A DNA stretch of 9,008 nucleotides from the NCBI GenBank assembly GCA_016776525.1, contig JADHTD010000095.1, forward strand, positions 1-9,008, in the 5' to 3' direction. Position 1 is the stretch's first letter. Each line of letters begins with the position of its first letter. Under the pieces are notes generated by a model, which ran no database searches, was not told the DNA's origin, and saw only the letters and a program-made list of their open reading frames with translations. Of the stretch, positions 1-4,926 are shown piece after piece. Both the position numbers and the translations under genes were made by a program. The DNA comes from Rhodospirillales bacterium. GTDB taxonomy: Bacteria > Pseudomonadota > Alphaproteobacteria > Rhodospirillales > JADHTD01.

Positions 1-1
1 C

Positions 2-490
2 CTCTGCCGCCAGACGGACCTGTTAATCGCCGCCGGTAAAACCGGCCGGGCCGTCAATATCAAGAAAGGCCAGTTCCTGGCCCCCTGGGACATGGCCAAC
101 GTCGCCGCCAAGGTGGAAAGCACCGGCAATCAAAACGTTATGCTGTGCGAGCGGGGTGCCAGTTTCGGCTACAACACCCTGGTGACCGATATGCGGTCGC
201 TGCCGATTATGGCCCGGACCGGCTGTCCCATCGTTTTCGACGCCACCCATTCGGTGCAGCAGCCGGGCGGGCAGGGCACCTCCAGCGGCGGCCAGCGGGA
301 ATTCGCCCCGGTGCTGGCCCGGGCCGCCGTTTCCATCGGCGTTGCGGCGGTCTTCATGGAAACCCACGAAGACCCGGACAGCGCCCCCAGCGACGGTCCC
401 AATATGATCCCGCTCGGCCAACTGCCGAAAATTATCGAGGATCTCCAGGAATTCGACAAACTGGCCAAGCAGCGGCCGGTTGATATCTAA
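2..490 (+). CDS. kdsA: 3-deoxy-8-phosphooctulonate synthase (Kdo-8-P synthase), C-terminal part
   Basis: Partial gene: the 5' end lies before the window and 162 residues remain. KdsA condenses phosphoenolpyruvate with arabinose-5-phosphate to give Kdo-8-phosphate, the precursor of the Kdo sugar of LPS inner core; it is cytosolic. The frame is open from base 2 and reads LCRQTDLLIAAGKTGRAVN, then KKGQFLAPWDM, GYNTLVTDMRSLP, FDATHSVQQPGG, SSGGQR and SDGPNMIPL, which are landmark stretches of the KdsA TIM barrel. The conserved FDxTH and SGGxR segments near the active site are intact. It ends in TAA, 1 nt before the ATG of the next gene, so the two are very likely co-transcribed. The N-terminal region that distinguishes metal-dependent from metal-independent enzymes is outside the window, so that class cannot be assigned. 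Confidence 0.96.
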   Translation, partial: LCRQTDLLIAAGKTGRAVNIKKGQFLAPWDMANVAAKVESTGNQNVMLCERGASFGYNTLVTDMRSLPIMARTGCPIVFDATHSVQQPGGQGTSSGGQREFAPVLARAAVSIGVAAVFMETHEDPDSAPSDGPNMIPLGQLPKIIEDLQEFDKLAKQRPVDI

Positions 491-491
491 C

Positions 492-788
492 ATGCCTGCC
501 TACATCATCGCCCGCATCGAGGTCACCGATGCGGAGGCCTATAAGGATTATGCCGCTCAAACCCCGGGGATCATCGAGAGCTACGGCGGCAAGTTCATCG
601 TCCGCGGCGGCAAGGCGATCACCCTGGAAGGCGATAAAGCCCTGGGCCGCATGGTCGTCGTCGAGTTTCCCGACCTGGAAACGGCCCGGACCTTCTACGA
701 GTCGCCCGAATACCAGGATGTCATCGGCATCCGTTTTGCAAACGCCACTTCTGAATTGATCCTGGTCGACGGCCTTCCGGCCGCCTAA
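492..788 (+). CDS. DUF1330 family protein (ABM-like fold)
   Basis: A 98-residue protein, the usual length for DUF1330. It begins MPAYIIARIEVTD and carries the family pattern: a first beta strand with AYIIARIEV, then YGGKFIVRGG, a short acidic turn, MVVVEFPDLETARTFYESPEYQ, and a closing strand SELILVDG. DUF1330 proteins are small dimeric alpha/beta-barrel proteins of the ferredoxin-like group; their biochemical role is not established. The ATG at 492 is preferred over an in-frame TTG at 480, which would overlap the kdsA stop. No strong Shine-Dalgarno is visible, so translation may be coupled to kdsA, whose stop codon is 1 nt upstream. The kdsA - DUF1330 - eno order is, as I recall, common in alphaproteobacteria; whether this protein has anything to do with Kdo or glycolysis is unknown. 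Confidence 0.9.
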   Translation: MPAYIIARIEVTDAEAYKDYAAQTPGIIESYGGKFIVRGGKAITLEGDKALGRMVVVEFPDLETARTFYESPEYQDVIGIRFANATSELILVDGLPAA

Positions 789-812
789 ATCCCCTGCCTG
801 AAACGTCCTCCG

Positions 813-840
813 CCCCTTATTCGCGCTTGCGAAGAGGGGG
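813..840 (+). terminator. hairpin between the DUF1330 gene and eno
   Basis: Arms 813-824 and 829-840 pair over 12 positions with one A/G mismatch and one G-U pair around a GCTT loop. The outer half is four C-G pairs. No T tract follows (the next bases are GCTTGG), so this is not a classical intrinsic terminator; it may be a 3'-end stabilising stem or a weak or Rho-assisted stop for the kdsA operon. I see no convincing promoter hexamers for eno in the rest of this 115-base gap. Confidence 0.4.
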
Positions 841-903
841 GCTTGGCTGTATCTCTGGCGGGCATTTTCCCGTCGATACAAGAGATAAAAGGGCTAGGGA
901 CAC

Positions 904-2178
904 ATGACCGCCATCATCGATATTTATGGCCGCGAGATTCTGGATTCCCGGGGCAACCCCACCGTCGAAGTCGAAGTCGTGCTGGAGACCGGCGCGTCGG
1001 GCCGCGCCGCCGTGCCGTCGGGCGCTTCCACCGGCGTCCATGAGGCCGTCGAACTGCGCGACGGCGATAAGGGCCGCTATAACGGCAAGGGCGTGCTCAA
1101 GGCTTGTGACTCGGTCAATGGCGAGATTTACGAGGCGCTTTCCGGATTTGACGCCGAAGACCAGTTGGAAATCGACGCCACCATGATCGAACTGGACGGC
1201 ACCGAGAATAAATCGCGGCTCGGCGCCAATGCCATTCTCGGCGTCAGCCTGGCCTCGGCCAAGGCCGCCGCCGAAGAAGCCGCGCTGCCCCTGTATGCCT
1301 ATATGGGCGGCGTCCATGCCCATCAGCTGCCGGTGCCGATGATGAACATCATCAACGGCGGCGAACATGCCGACAATCCCATCGACATCCAGGAATTCAT
1401 GATCATGCCGGTGGCCGCGCCGAACATTGCCGAGGCCGTGCGCATGGGATCGGAAGTCTTCCACGCCCTTAAAAAAGGTCTCTCGGATGCCGGTCACAAC
1501 ACCAATGTGGGCGACGAGGGCGGCTTCGCCCCGGGCCTGAAGTCGGCCAACGAGGCCCTTGATTTCATCATGAAATCGATCGAGGCCGCCGGTTACAAAC
1601 CGGGTGACGACGTCATGCTGGCCCTCGATTGCGCCGCCAGCGAATACTACAAGGACGGCAAATACGTGCTGGCCGGCGAGGGCAAGACCCTGGACGCCGA
1701 CGGCAACGTCAAATACCTGGAAGCCCTGGTCGACGCCTATCCGATCATCTCCGTCGAAGACGGCATGGCGGAAGACGACTGGGACGGCTGGAAGGCGCTG
1801 ACCGAAGCCATCGGCGGCAAATGCCAACTGGTCGGCGATGATCTTTTCGTCACCAACCCGGTTCGCCTAGCCCAGGGTATCGAGCAGGGAATTGCTAATT
1901 CGATCCTCATCAAGGTCAACCAGATCGGCACCCTTTCCGAAACCCTGGAAGCCGTCCAGATGGCCCACAAGGCCAATTACACGGCGGTCATCTCGCACCG
2001 TTCGGGCGAGACCGAGGACGCCACCATCGCCGATATCGCGGTGGCCACCAATGCCGGTCAGATCAAGACCGGCTCGCTGAGCCGTTCCGACCGGTTGGCT
2101 AAATACAACCAATTGATTCGGATCGAGGATGAATTGGGCCCGGTCGCCAAGTACGCCGGCAAGGGTATCCTCAGGTAA
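904..2178 (+). CDS. eno: enolase (phosphopyruvate hydratase)
   Basis: A complete 424-residue enolase, the normal bacterial length. It interconverts 2-phosphoglycerate and phosphoenolpyruvate in glycolysis and gluconeogenesis; in many bacteria it also sits in the RNA degradosome. The N-terminal domain has REILDSRGNPTVEVEV and the mobile loop PSGASTG (38-44). The barrel carries the expected catalytic set: NGGEHADN (151-158), Glu205 in DEGGFAP, Mg ligands Asp242 (LDCAASE), Glu285 (SVEDGMAEDD) and Asp312 (GDDLFVTN), the base Lys337 in KVNQIGT, SHRSGETED (364-372) and Lys388 in QIKTGS. By analogy with the E. coli enzyme every key residue is present. The start ATG has an AGGGA box a few bases upstream. 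The end faces the minus-strand accessory genes. In related alphaproteobacteria I would expect an FtsB-type gene and pyruvate dehydrogenase genes next; they are not seen here. Confidence 0.98.
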   Translation: MTAIIDIYGREILDSRGNPTVEVEVVLETGASGRAAVPSGASTGVHEAVELRDGDKGRYNGKGVLKACDSVNGEIYEALSGFDAEDQLEIDATMIELDGTENKSRLGANAILGVSLASAKAAAEEAALPLYAYMGGVHAHQLPVPMMNIINGGEHADNPIDIQEFMIMPVAAPNIAEAVRMGSEVFHALKKGLSDAGHNTNVGDEGGFAPGLKSANEALDFIMKSIEAAGYKPGDDVMLALDCAASEYYKDGKYVLAGEGKTLDADGNVKYLEALVDAYPIISVEDGMAEDDWDGWKALTEAIGGKCQLVGDDLFVTNPVRLAQGIEQGIANSILIKVNQIGTLSETLEAVQMAHKANYTAVISHRSGETEDATIADIAVATNAGQIKTGSLSRSDRLAKYNQLIRIEDELGPVAKYAGKGILR

Positions 2179-2212
2179 TTGCGCCGACCTCTTATCCCAG
2201 GTGCGGTTGGGT

Positions 2213-2228
2213 CGGGGTCGAGTCCCCG
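2213..2228. terminator. small GC hairpin between convergent eno and coiled-coil gene
   Basis: CGGGG at 2213-2217 pairs with CCCCG at 2224-2228 around a 6-nt loop and is followed on the + strand by TATTT. A longer-range alternative also exists (CCGACC near 2184 with GGTCGG at 2210-2215). It lies in the 53-base gap between two convergent stops, where a bidirectional terminator would be expected, but the stem is short and the T run is broken. Confidence 0.35.
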
Positions 2229-2231
2229 TAT

Positions 2232-2393
2232 TTATGCCGCCTGGGAGGCTGGTGTATCGGCAACCTGCAAGGCGTCGTTCTCCCGGTCGCGGAGTTCGTC
2301 CTCCAGACGTGCAACCTGTTCCTTCAGGGTCTGCACCGTTTGCTTTTCCGTTTCCAGAAGATCGCGGACCTTACGGACCTCATGGTGTGTCAT
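2232..2393 (-). CDS. 53-aa coiled-coil protein of unknown function
   Basis: A small gene read directly on the minus strand. It encodes 53 residues beginning MTHHEVRKVRDLLETEK and ending in TAA at 2234-2232. Its start has an ideal ribosome binding site, GGAGG (2404-2400) with a 6-nt spacer, inside the 3' end of the zinc-ribbon gene; the two genes overlap by 14 bases in different frames, so translation is probably coupled. Residues 5-40 form a clean heptad helix: hydrophobics at a positions V6, L13, V20, V27, L34 and d positions V9, L23, L30, with charged residues elsewhere. The last 13 residues are small and polar, probably disordered. No signal peptide or membrane segment is seen. I do not recognise a family. 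The coiled coil suggests oligomerisation or partner binding, and the obvious candidate partner is the zinc-ribbon protein (inference). Confidence 0.72.
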   Translation of the reverse strand: MTHHEVRKVRDLLETEKQTVQTLKEQVARLEDELRDRENDALQVADTPASQAA

Positions 2394-2562
2394 AAGCGTC
2401 CTCCAGGGACAGCAGCTGGTAGGTGACAGCCCCGATGCCGGCGGCTTCGTGCAGGCATTCGGTACAGACCTGGTCTCCCGTTAATTCAAAAACATATCCG
2501 CGTTTACCGCACATGTCGCAGGCGGCGATCTCGGATTGAAGTTCGTATTTCTTGGTGTGCAT
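2380..2562 (-). CDS. 60-aa CxxC/CxxC zinc-ribbon protein of unknown function
   Basis: A 60-residue cytosolic protein starting MHTKKYELQSEIAACDMCGK. Four cysteines, C15-x2-C18 and C33-x2-C36, are 14 residues apart with a GYVFEL strand between them, which is the knuckle spacing of a zinc ribbon. The C-terminal third is predicted mostly helical or strand and has no recognised motif. The frame stays open upstream to a TTG at 2628, with in-frame ATGs at 2598 and 2574. I chose the ATG at 2562 because it follows a GGGGGCGGA stretch that can serve as Shine-Dalgarno and gives a compact protein beginning just before the first strand. The gene overlaps the 53-aa coiled-coil gene and lies downstream of a TATAAT box. 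Small zinc ribbons of this kind can bind nucleic acid or protein; nothing here decides which. Confidence 0.75.
   Translation of the reverse strand: MHTKKYELQSEIAACDMCGKRGYVFELTGDQVCTECLHEAAGIGAVTYQLLSLEDAYDTP
2400..2404 (-). promoter_or_regulatory. ribosome binding site of the 53-aa gene
   Basis: GGAGG on the minus strand, 6 nt before the ATG at 2393. It lies within the coding sequence of the zinc-ribbon gene. It is the main evidence that the short downstream frame is really translated. Confidence 0.7.
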
Positions 2563-2645
2563 TTCCGCCCCCATTTTTGGGGCCGCGCCTTGGCGCATAA
2601 CCACCGCGCCAGCGCGGCGTAGGTTCAATCGATGCGATGAAAGGC

Positions 2646-2651
2646 ATTATA
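2646..2651 (-). promoter_or_regulatory. perfect TATAAT -10 box upstream of the zinc-ribbon gene
   Basis: The minus strand reads GGCTATAATGCC with the hexamer at 2651-2646. Transcription would start near 2640 and give a leader of roughly 75-80 bases before the ATG at 2562. No good TTGACA-like hexamer sits 16-18 bases upstream; that position is occupied by the hairpin at 2656-2686, so an activator or a repressor at the palindrome is possible. Confidence 0.45.
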
Positions 2652-2655
2652 GCCA

Positions 2656-2686
2656 CGGGTAGTTAAAGTTCGTTTAACTTGACCCG
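2656..2686. promoter_or_regulatory. 12-bp inverted repeat (operator or 3' hairpin)
   Basis: CGGGT plus AGTTAAA (2656-2667) pairs with TTTAACT (2673-2679) and ACCCG (2682-2686), with a 5-nt loop and a 2-nt bulge. It sits only 10 bases after the stop of the triple-RidA gene and immediately upstream of the TATAAT box of the zinc-ribbon gene. It has no T tract on the minus strand, so it is a poor terminator. As DNA it covers the -35 region and could be an operator. Confidence 0.45.
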
Positions 2687-2696
2687 GGCGGTGGGT

Positions 2697-3968
2697 TTAA
2701 AGAACGCCGGTGGCGTCGATCTGGAACAGGGTGCCGCCGCCGGTGATCTCCGGCATCTGGATGAAGGTGCAGGCCGGGGGGTGGGCCAGCAGGTGCGGCG
2801 CGTGTTGTTCATAGTATTCGCACTCGGCCCGGCGCATGGCGGGGTAGTCCTCAATATTTTTCAGCATCAGGGTGATTTTTACCAATTTCTCAAGGGAACT
2901 TCCGGCCTCTTCCATGGCGGTCCGTACCTTATCGAGGGCCGTCCTCACCTGATCCGCCACAGCGTCACTGGTAACCTTGCCGCTGGCCGGGTCGGTGCCG
3001 TCACAGCCGGACAGGAACAACAGGTTGCCGGCCCGCACGACGCTCGAGGCTTCTTTATTTCCGGCATAAAAAACCGAATCCCAGCCGGGGGCGGCGGTGT
3101 CGGCGACGCCAAAGGCCTCGACCTCGATGAGGAATTCGGGCCTGGGCAGTTCGACACAGACATAAACCGTACTGGCCGGCGGATTGGCCGCCGCCTGTGG
3201 GTCGTGCTGCTGGAAGAATTCCCGTTCCACCTCGCGATAAACGGATATGAGGTCCACGTCCTTAAGGAACACGTTTGTTTTGACCACCGAACTGAGCGAG
3301 CCGCCGGTTTCCTCCATGCCGATCTTGATCTTCTCCAGGACGAGGCGGGACTGTTCCCGGAAGTCGGCGGTCTCAACGCGGACGCTGTCGTGGTCCAGGG
3401 CCTGGCAGCCGGAGACGACGACCAGGTTACCGACCACCTGGGTGCGGGCGAATTTGGCGTGATCCTTGGGCACATGCGGATAGGCCAGTTCCTTACCGGC
3501 CCAGAATTCCGGATAATAAGTGACCCCCCAGTCCGGGGCCGTCCGGTCGATGGCGGCAATGGCTTCGTATTCGACCCGGTATTCCGGCTTGGCCAGGGCG
3601 CCGATCACCATAAGGGTGGCGGCGGGCGGCGTTTCGACCAGTTTGGGGGCGTGGCGTTCGTAGTATTCGGTCTCGGTTTTGCGGACCAGTTGATAATCAT
3701 CGAGGCTGCGCACCATGAAGAAGGTTTTGACGATGTTCTCCATGGAACTGCCGGCCGTTTCCAGGGCGGCCCGGGTTTTGTCGAGGGCAGCGGTGACCTG
3801 GGCGGCGATATCATCGGCGGGGGCGCCGACGCCGGTGCAACCGGAGGCGAAAACCAGGTTGCCGACGGTGATGCTCTGGGCGAATTTGGCGTGCTCGCGG
3901 GGCACCTCGGGGTAGGCCAGCTTCTTGCCGTTCCAGTATTCCGGATAATAGGTGACGTCCCAGTTCAT
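2697..3968 (-). CDS. triple-domain RidA/YjgF/UK114-like protein (three tandem Rid domains)
   Basis: A 423-residue protein with three consecutive Rid domains: about 1-145, 146-294 and 295-423. Ordinary RidA is about 130 residues and works as a homotrimer, deaminating reactive enamine/imine intermediates from PLP enzymes. Each domain repeats the core pattern: GNLxxxSGC (36-44, 180-188, 314-322), a helix with V/AxLxKxxxxxExxGSS-like sequence, a KTFFMVRSLDDY / KTNVFLKDVDL / KITLMLKNIEDY strand, then PPAxT and a closing VEYEAIA-like strand. The arginine that binds the substrate carboxylate in RidA (PARS motif) is Ala117, Ser266 and Cys400 here, so classical imine deaminase activity is unlikely. 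Domains 1 and 2 share an extra N-terminal stretch, YYPE(Y/F)W...LAYPxVPxxHAKFA, absent from domain 3. No signal peptide or membrane segment. A GGAGG box (3980-3976) lies 7 nt before the ATG. Function unknown; plausibly a pseudo-trimeric ligand-binding or sensing protein. Confidence 0.9.
   Translation of the reverse strand: MNWDVTYYPEYWNGKKLAYPEVPREHAKFAQSITVGNLVFASGCTGVGAPADDIAAQVTAALDKTRAALETAGSSMENIVKTFFMVRSLDDYQLVRKTETEYYERHAPKLVETPPAATLMVIGALAKPEYRVEYEAIAAIDRTAPDWGVTYYPEFWAGKELAYPHVPKDHAKFARTQVVGNLVVVSGCQALDHDSVRVETADFREQSRLVLEKIKIGMEETGGSLSSVVKTNVFLKDVDLISVYREVEREFFQQHDPQAAANPPASTVYVCVELPRPEFLIEVEAFGVADTAAPGWDSVFYAGNKEASSVVRAGNLLFLSGCDGTDPASGKVTSDAVADQVRTALDKVRTAMEEAGSSLEKLVKITLMLKNIEDYPAMRRAECEYYEQHAPHLLAHPPACTFIQMPEITGGGTLFQIDATGVL
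3449..3527. repeat. internal direct repeat, copy in Rid domain 2
   Basis: Strongly similar in DNA sequence to 3881-3959, exactly 432 bases (144 codons) away. Both copies begin CGAATTTGGCGTG and contain CCGGATAATA. They encode the N-terminal extension (YYPE..LAYP.VP..HAKFA) of domains 2 and 1. This marks duplication of a whole Rid domain within the gene. Confidence 0.7.
3881..3959. repeat. internal direct repeat, copy in Rid domain 1
   Basis: Partner of the repeat at 3449-3527, encoding the start of domain 1. DNA similarity is visible over most of the segment, with substitutions mainly at synonymous positions. Confidence 0.7.
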
Positions 3969-3975
3969 GATTGTG

Positions 3976-3980
3976 CCTCC
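3976..3980 (-). promoter_or_regulatory. ribosome binding site of the triple-RidA gene
   Basis: GGAGG on the minus strand inside a GGGGGAGG run, 7 nt before the ATG at 3968; it fixes the start. The 111-base gap upstream also holds a TAAAAT at 4037-4032 that could be a -10 box, with no good -35, inside a small 5-bp hairpin at 4029-4041. Whether this gene has its own promoter is undecided. Confidence 0.65.
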
Positions 3981-4079
3981 CCCAACAGGTTTTCCGCATC
4001 TTACGTCACCAATGGAGGAATGTGCAGCCCGATTTTATCGGTTCACTGTCCCGGCAAACCATGCTGCGGCATTAGACCG

Positions 4080-4805
4080 CTAGGAATCCGGTTTCTGGTA
4101 AAAGCTCTGTTGCGGGAAAACGTTGATTGTCGAGCGGTCCGTTTTGCGCGCGAAGAAGGTGTTCATGGCGAGCATCTCGGAGGTCTTGTAGATCACCTCA
4201 ACGGCCTGCTTGGCGTCCAGCGGCACGAACTGCTGGTCGGGGGCGTCGTAGTCGGCCGCCAGATTGGCTGCGAAATCCAGGGTTTCGTAGCCGTTAACGC
4301 CGTAGTAATCGGCATAGAGCGTCGGAGAGAACTGGTAAAAGCCGTGGTTGACCTGGTTGTTCATCGGCGTGTGATGAGCGACGATGCCGCCGCTGCGGAG
4401 CATGCGTCCGATGTGGGCCAGCAGCCGGGGAGTATGAAAGACATGTTCGCTGGTGCCGAAGTCGAAGACGGCGTCCGCCGTATCGATTAAATCTTCCGGT
4501 GTTTCCTGGCTGTTTAAGTCAAAAATATAAAGCCCGGGAGCCTCATCGAAATATTCAATTTCAATAAGCTCCGAAAAACCGAGTGTGCGGAAGAACAGGC
4601 GGCTGGACATACCGCCATTGGGGGCCAGGTCCTCATCTTCTCCGGGGGTGTATTTTGGTTTGAAGCCGCTGGTCTCCGCCATTTTCAGGAAATCGGCGTT
4701 GGTGAACCAGAGATTATAGCGCCCGAGCGTGACCAGCCGTCCGGAAAACCCGAAGGTATCCGCCCGTTGCATAAGGTGCATTGCGAATGTGTATGGAATA
4801 GCCAT
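4080..4805 (-). CDS. SAM-dependent methyltransferase-like protein with degenerate motif I
   Basis: A 241-residue soluble protein. It fits a class of methyltransferase-like proteins often seen with glycan or surface-polysaccharide genes. An N-terminal strand GRLVTLGRYNLWF (22-34) stands where the SAM-binding motif would be; then FDLN (95-98), TADAVFDFGTSEHVFH (109-124, the post-motif acidic strand and helix), a LLAHIGRMLRSGGIVAHHTPMN segment (128-149) and the characteristic NHGFYQFSPTLYADYY (153-168). The canonical GxGxG of class I enzymes is missing, so SAM binding and activity are uncertain. The ATG at 4805 is the first good start. It has no Shine-Dalgarno, but a TATATT box 8 bases upstream would place transcription start at or next to the ATG. 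The TPR-methyltransferase gene upstream ends in a terminator, so this is probably its own transcription unit. Substrate unknown. Confidence 0.75.
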   Translation of the reverse strand: MAIPYTFAMHLMQRADTFGFSGRLVTLGRYNLWFTNADFLKMAETSGFKPKYTPGEDEDLAPNGGMSSRLFFRTLGFSELIEIEYFDEAPGLYIFDLNSQETPEDLIDTADAVFDFGTSEHVFHTPRLLAHIGRMLRSGGIVAHHTPMNNQVNHGFYQFSPTLYADYYGVNGYETLDFAANLAADYDAPDQQFVPLDAKQAVEVIYKTSEMLAMNTFFARKTDRSTINVFPQQSFYQKPDS

Positions 4806-4812
4806 GACGGGA

Positions 4813-4841
4813 AATATAAAGCACCAACCGGACGGACTTAA
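4813..4841 (-). promoter_or_regulatory. promoter candidate for a leaderless methyltransferase-like mRNA
   Basis: On the minus strand, TATATT (4818-4813) matches the -10 consensus at 5 of 6 positions, with TTAAGT (4841-4836) 17 bases upstream as a weak -35. The usual 6-8-base distance puts +1 at about 4806-4805, which is the A of the start codon. The absence of a Shine-Dalgarno in front of the ATG is consistent with this. Confidence 0.45.
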
Positions 4842-4870
4842 TCAATCTGTTTCTTTTGGGGCGGCTTGTG

Positions 4871-4902
4871 AAAAATTCCGTTGGAAATCCGTTTCCCGGA
4901 AT
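4871..4902 (-). terminator. intrinsic terminator of the TPR-methyltransferase gene
   Basis: On the minus strand, ATTCCG (4902-4897) plus GGAAA (4896-4892 region) pairs with TTTCC (4887-4883) and CGGAAT (4880-4875): an 11-bp stem with a 4-nt loop and a 2-nt bulge, followed directly by TTTT (4874-4871). It begins 25 bases after the TAA at 4929-4927. This is the best terminator in the window, and it works only in the minus direction because the other side lacks a T run. Confidence 0.8.
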
Positions 4903-4926
4903 ACCGGCGCCAGGCCGTCAAAATAC

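Noticed and set aside
817..1827. 336-residue minus-strand frame opposite enolase
   Set aside because: Shadow of the enolase gene; His/Asp/Gly-rich shadow composition and no motifs.
2211..2230. tRNA-like T-arm (GGTCGAGTCC)
   Set aside because: The loop is 6 rather than 7 bases, and no acceptor, D or anticodon arm can be found around it.
2179..2484. plus-strand frames following eno
   Set aside because: No Shine-Dalgarno or recognisable motif, and they oppose the better-supported zinc-ribbon and coiled-coil genes.
2679..4490. 603-residue plus-strand open frame
   Set aside because: It is exactly antisense to the triple-RidA and methyltransferase-like genes, which have recognisable domains, Shine-Dalgarno or promoter signals, and normal codon use. 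Its translation shows no family motif and is a GC-rich shadow.
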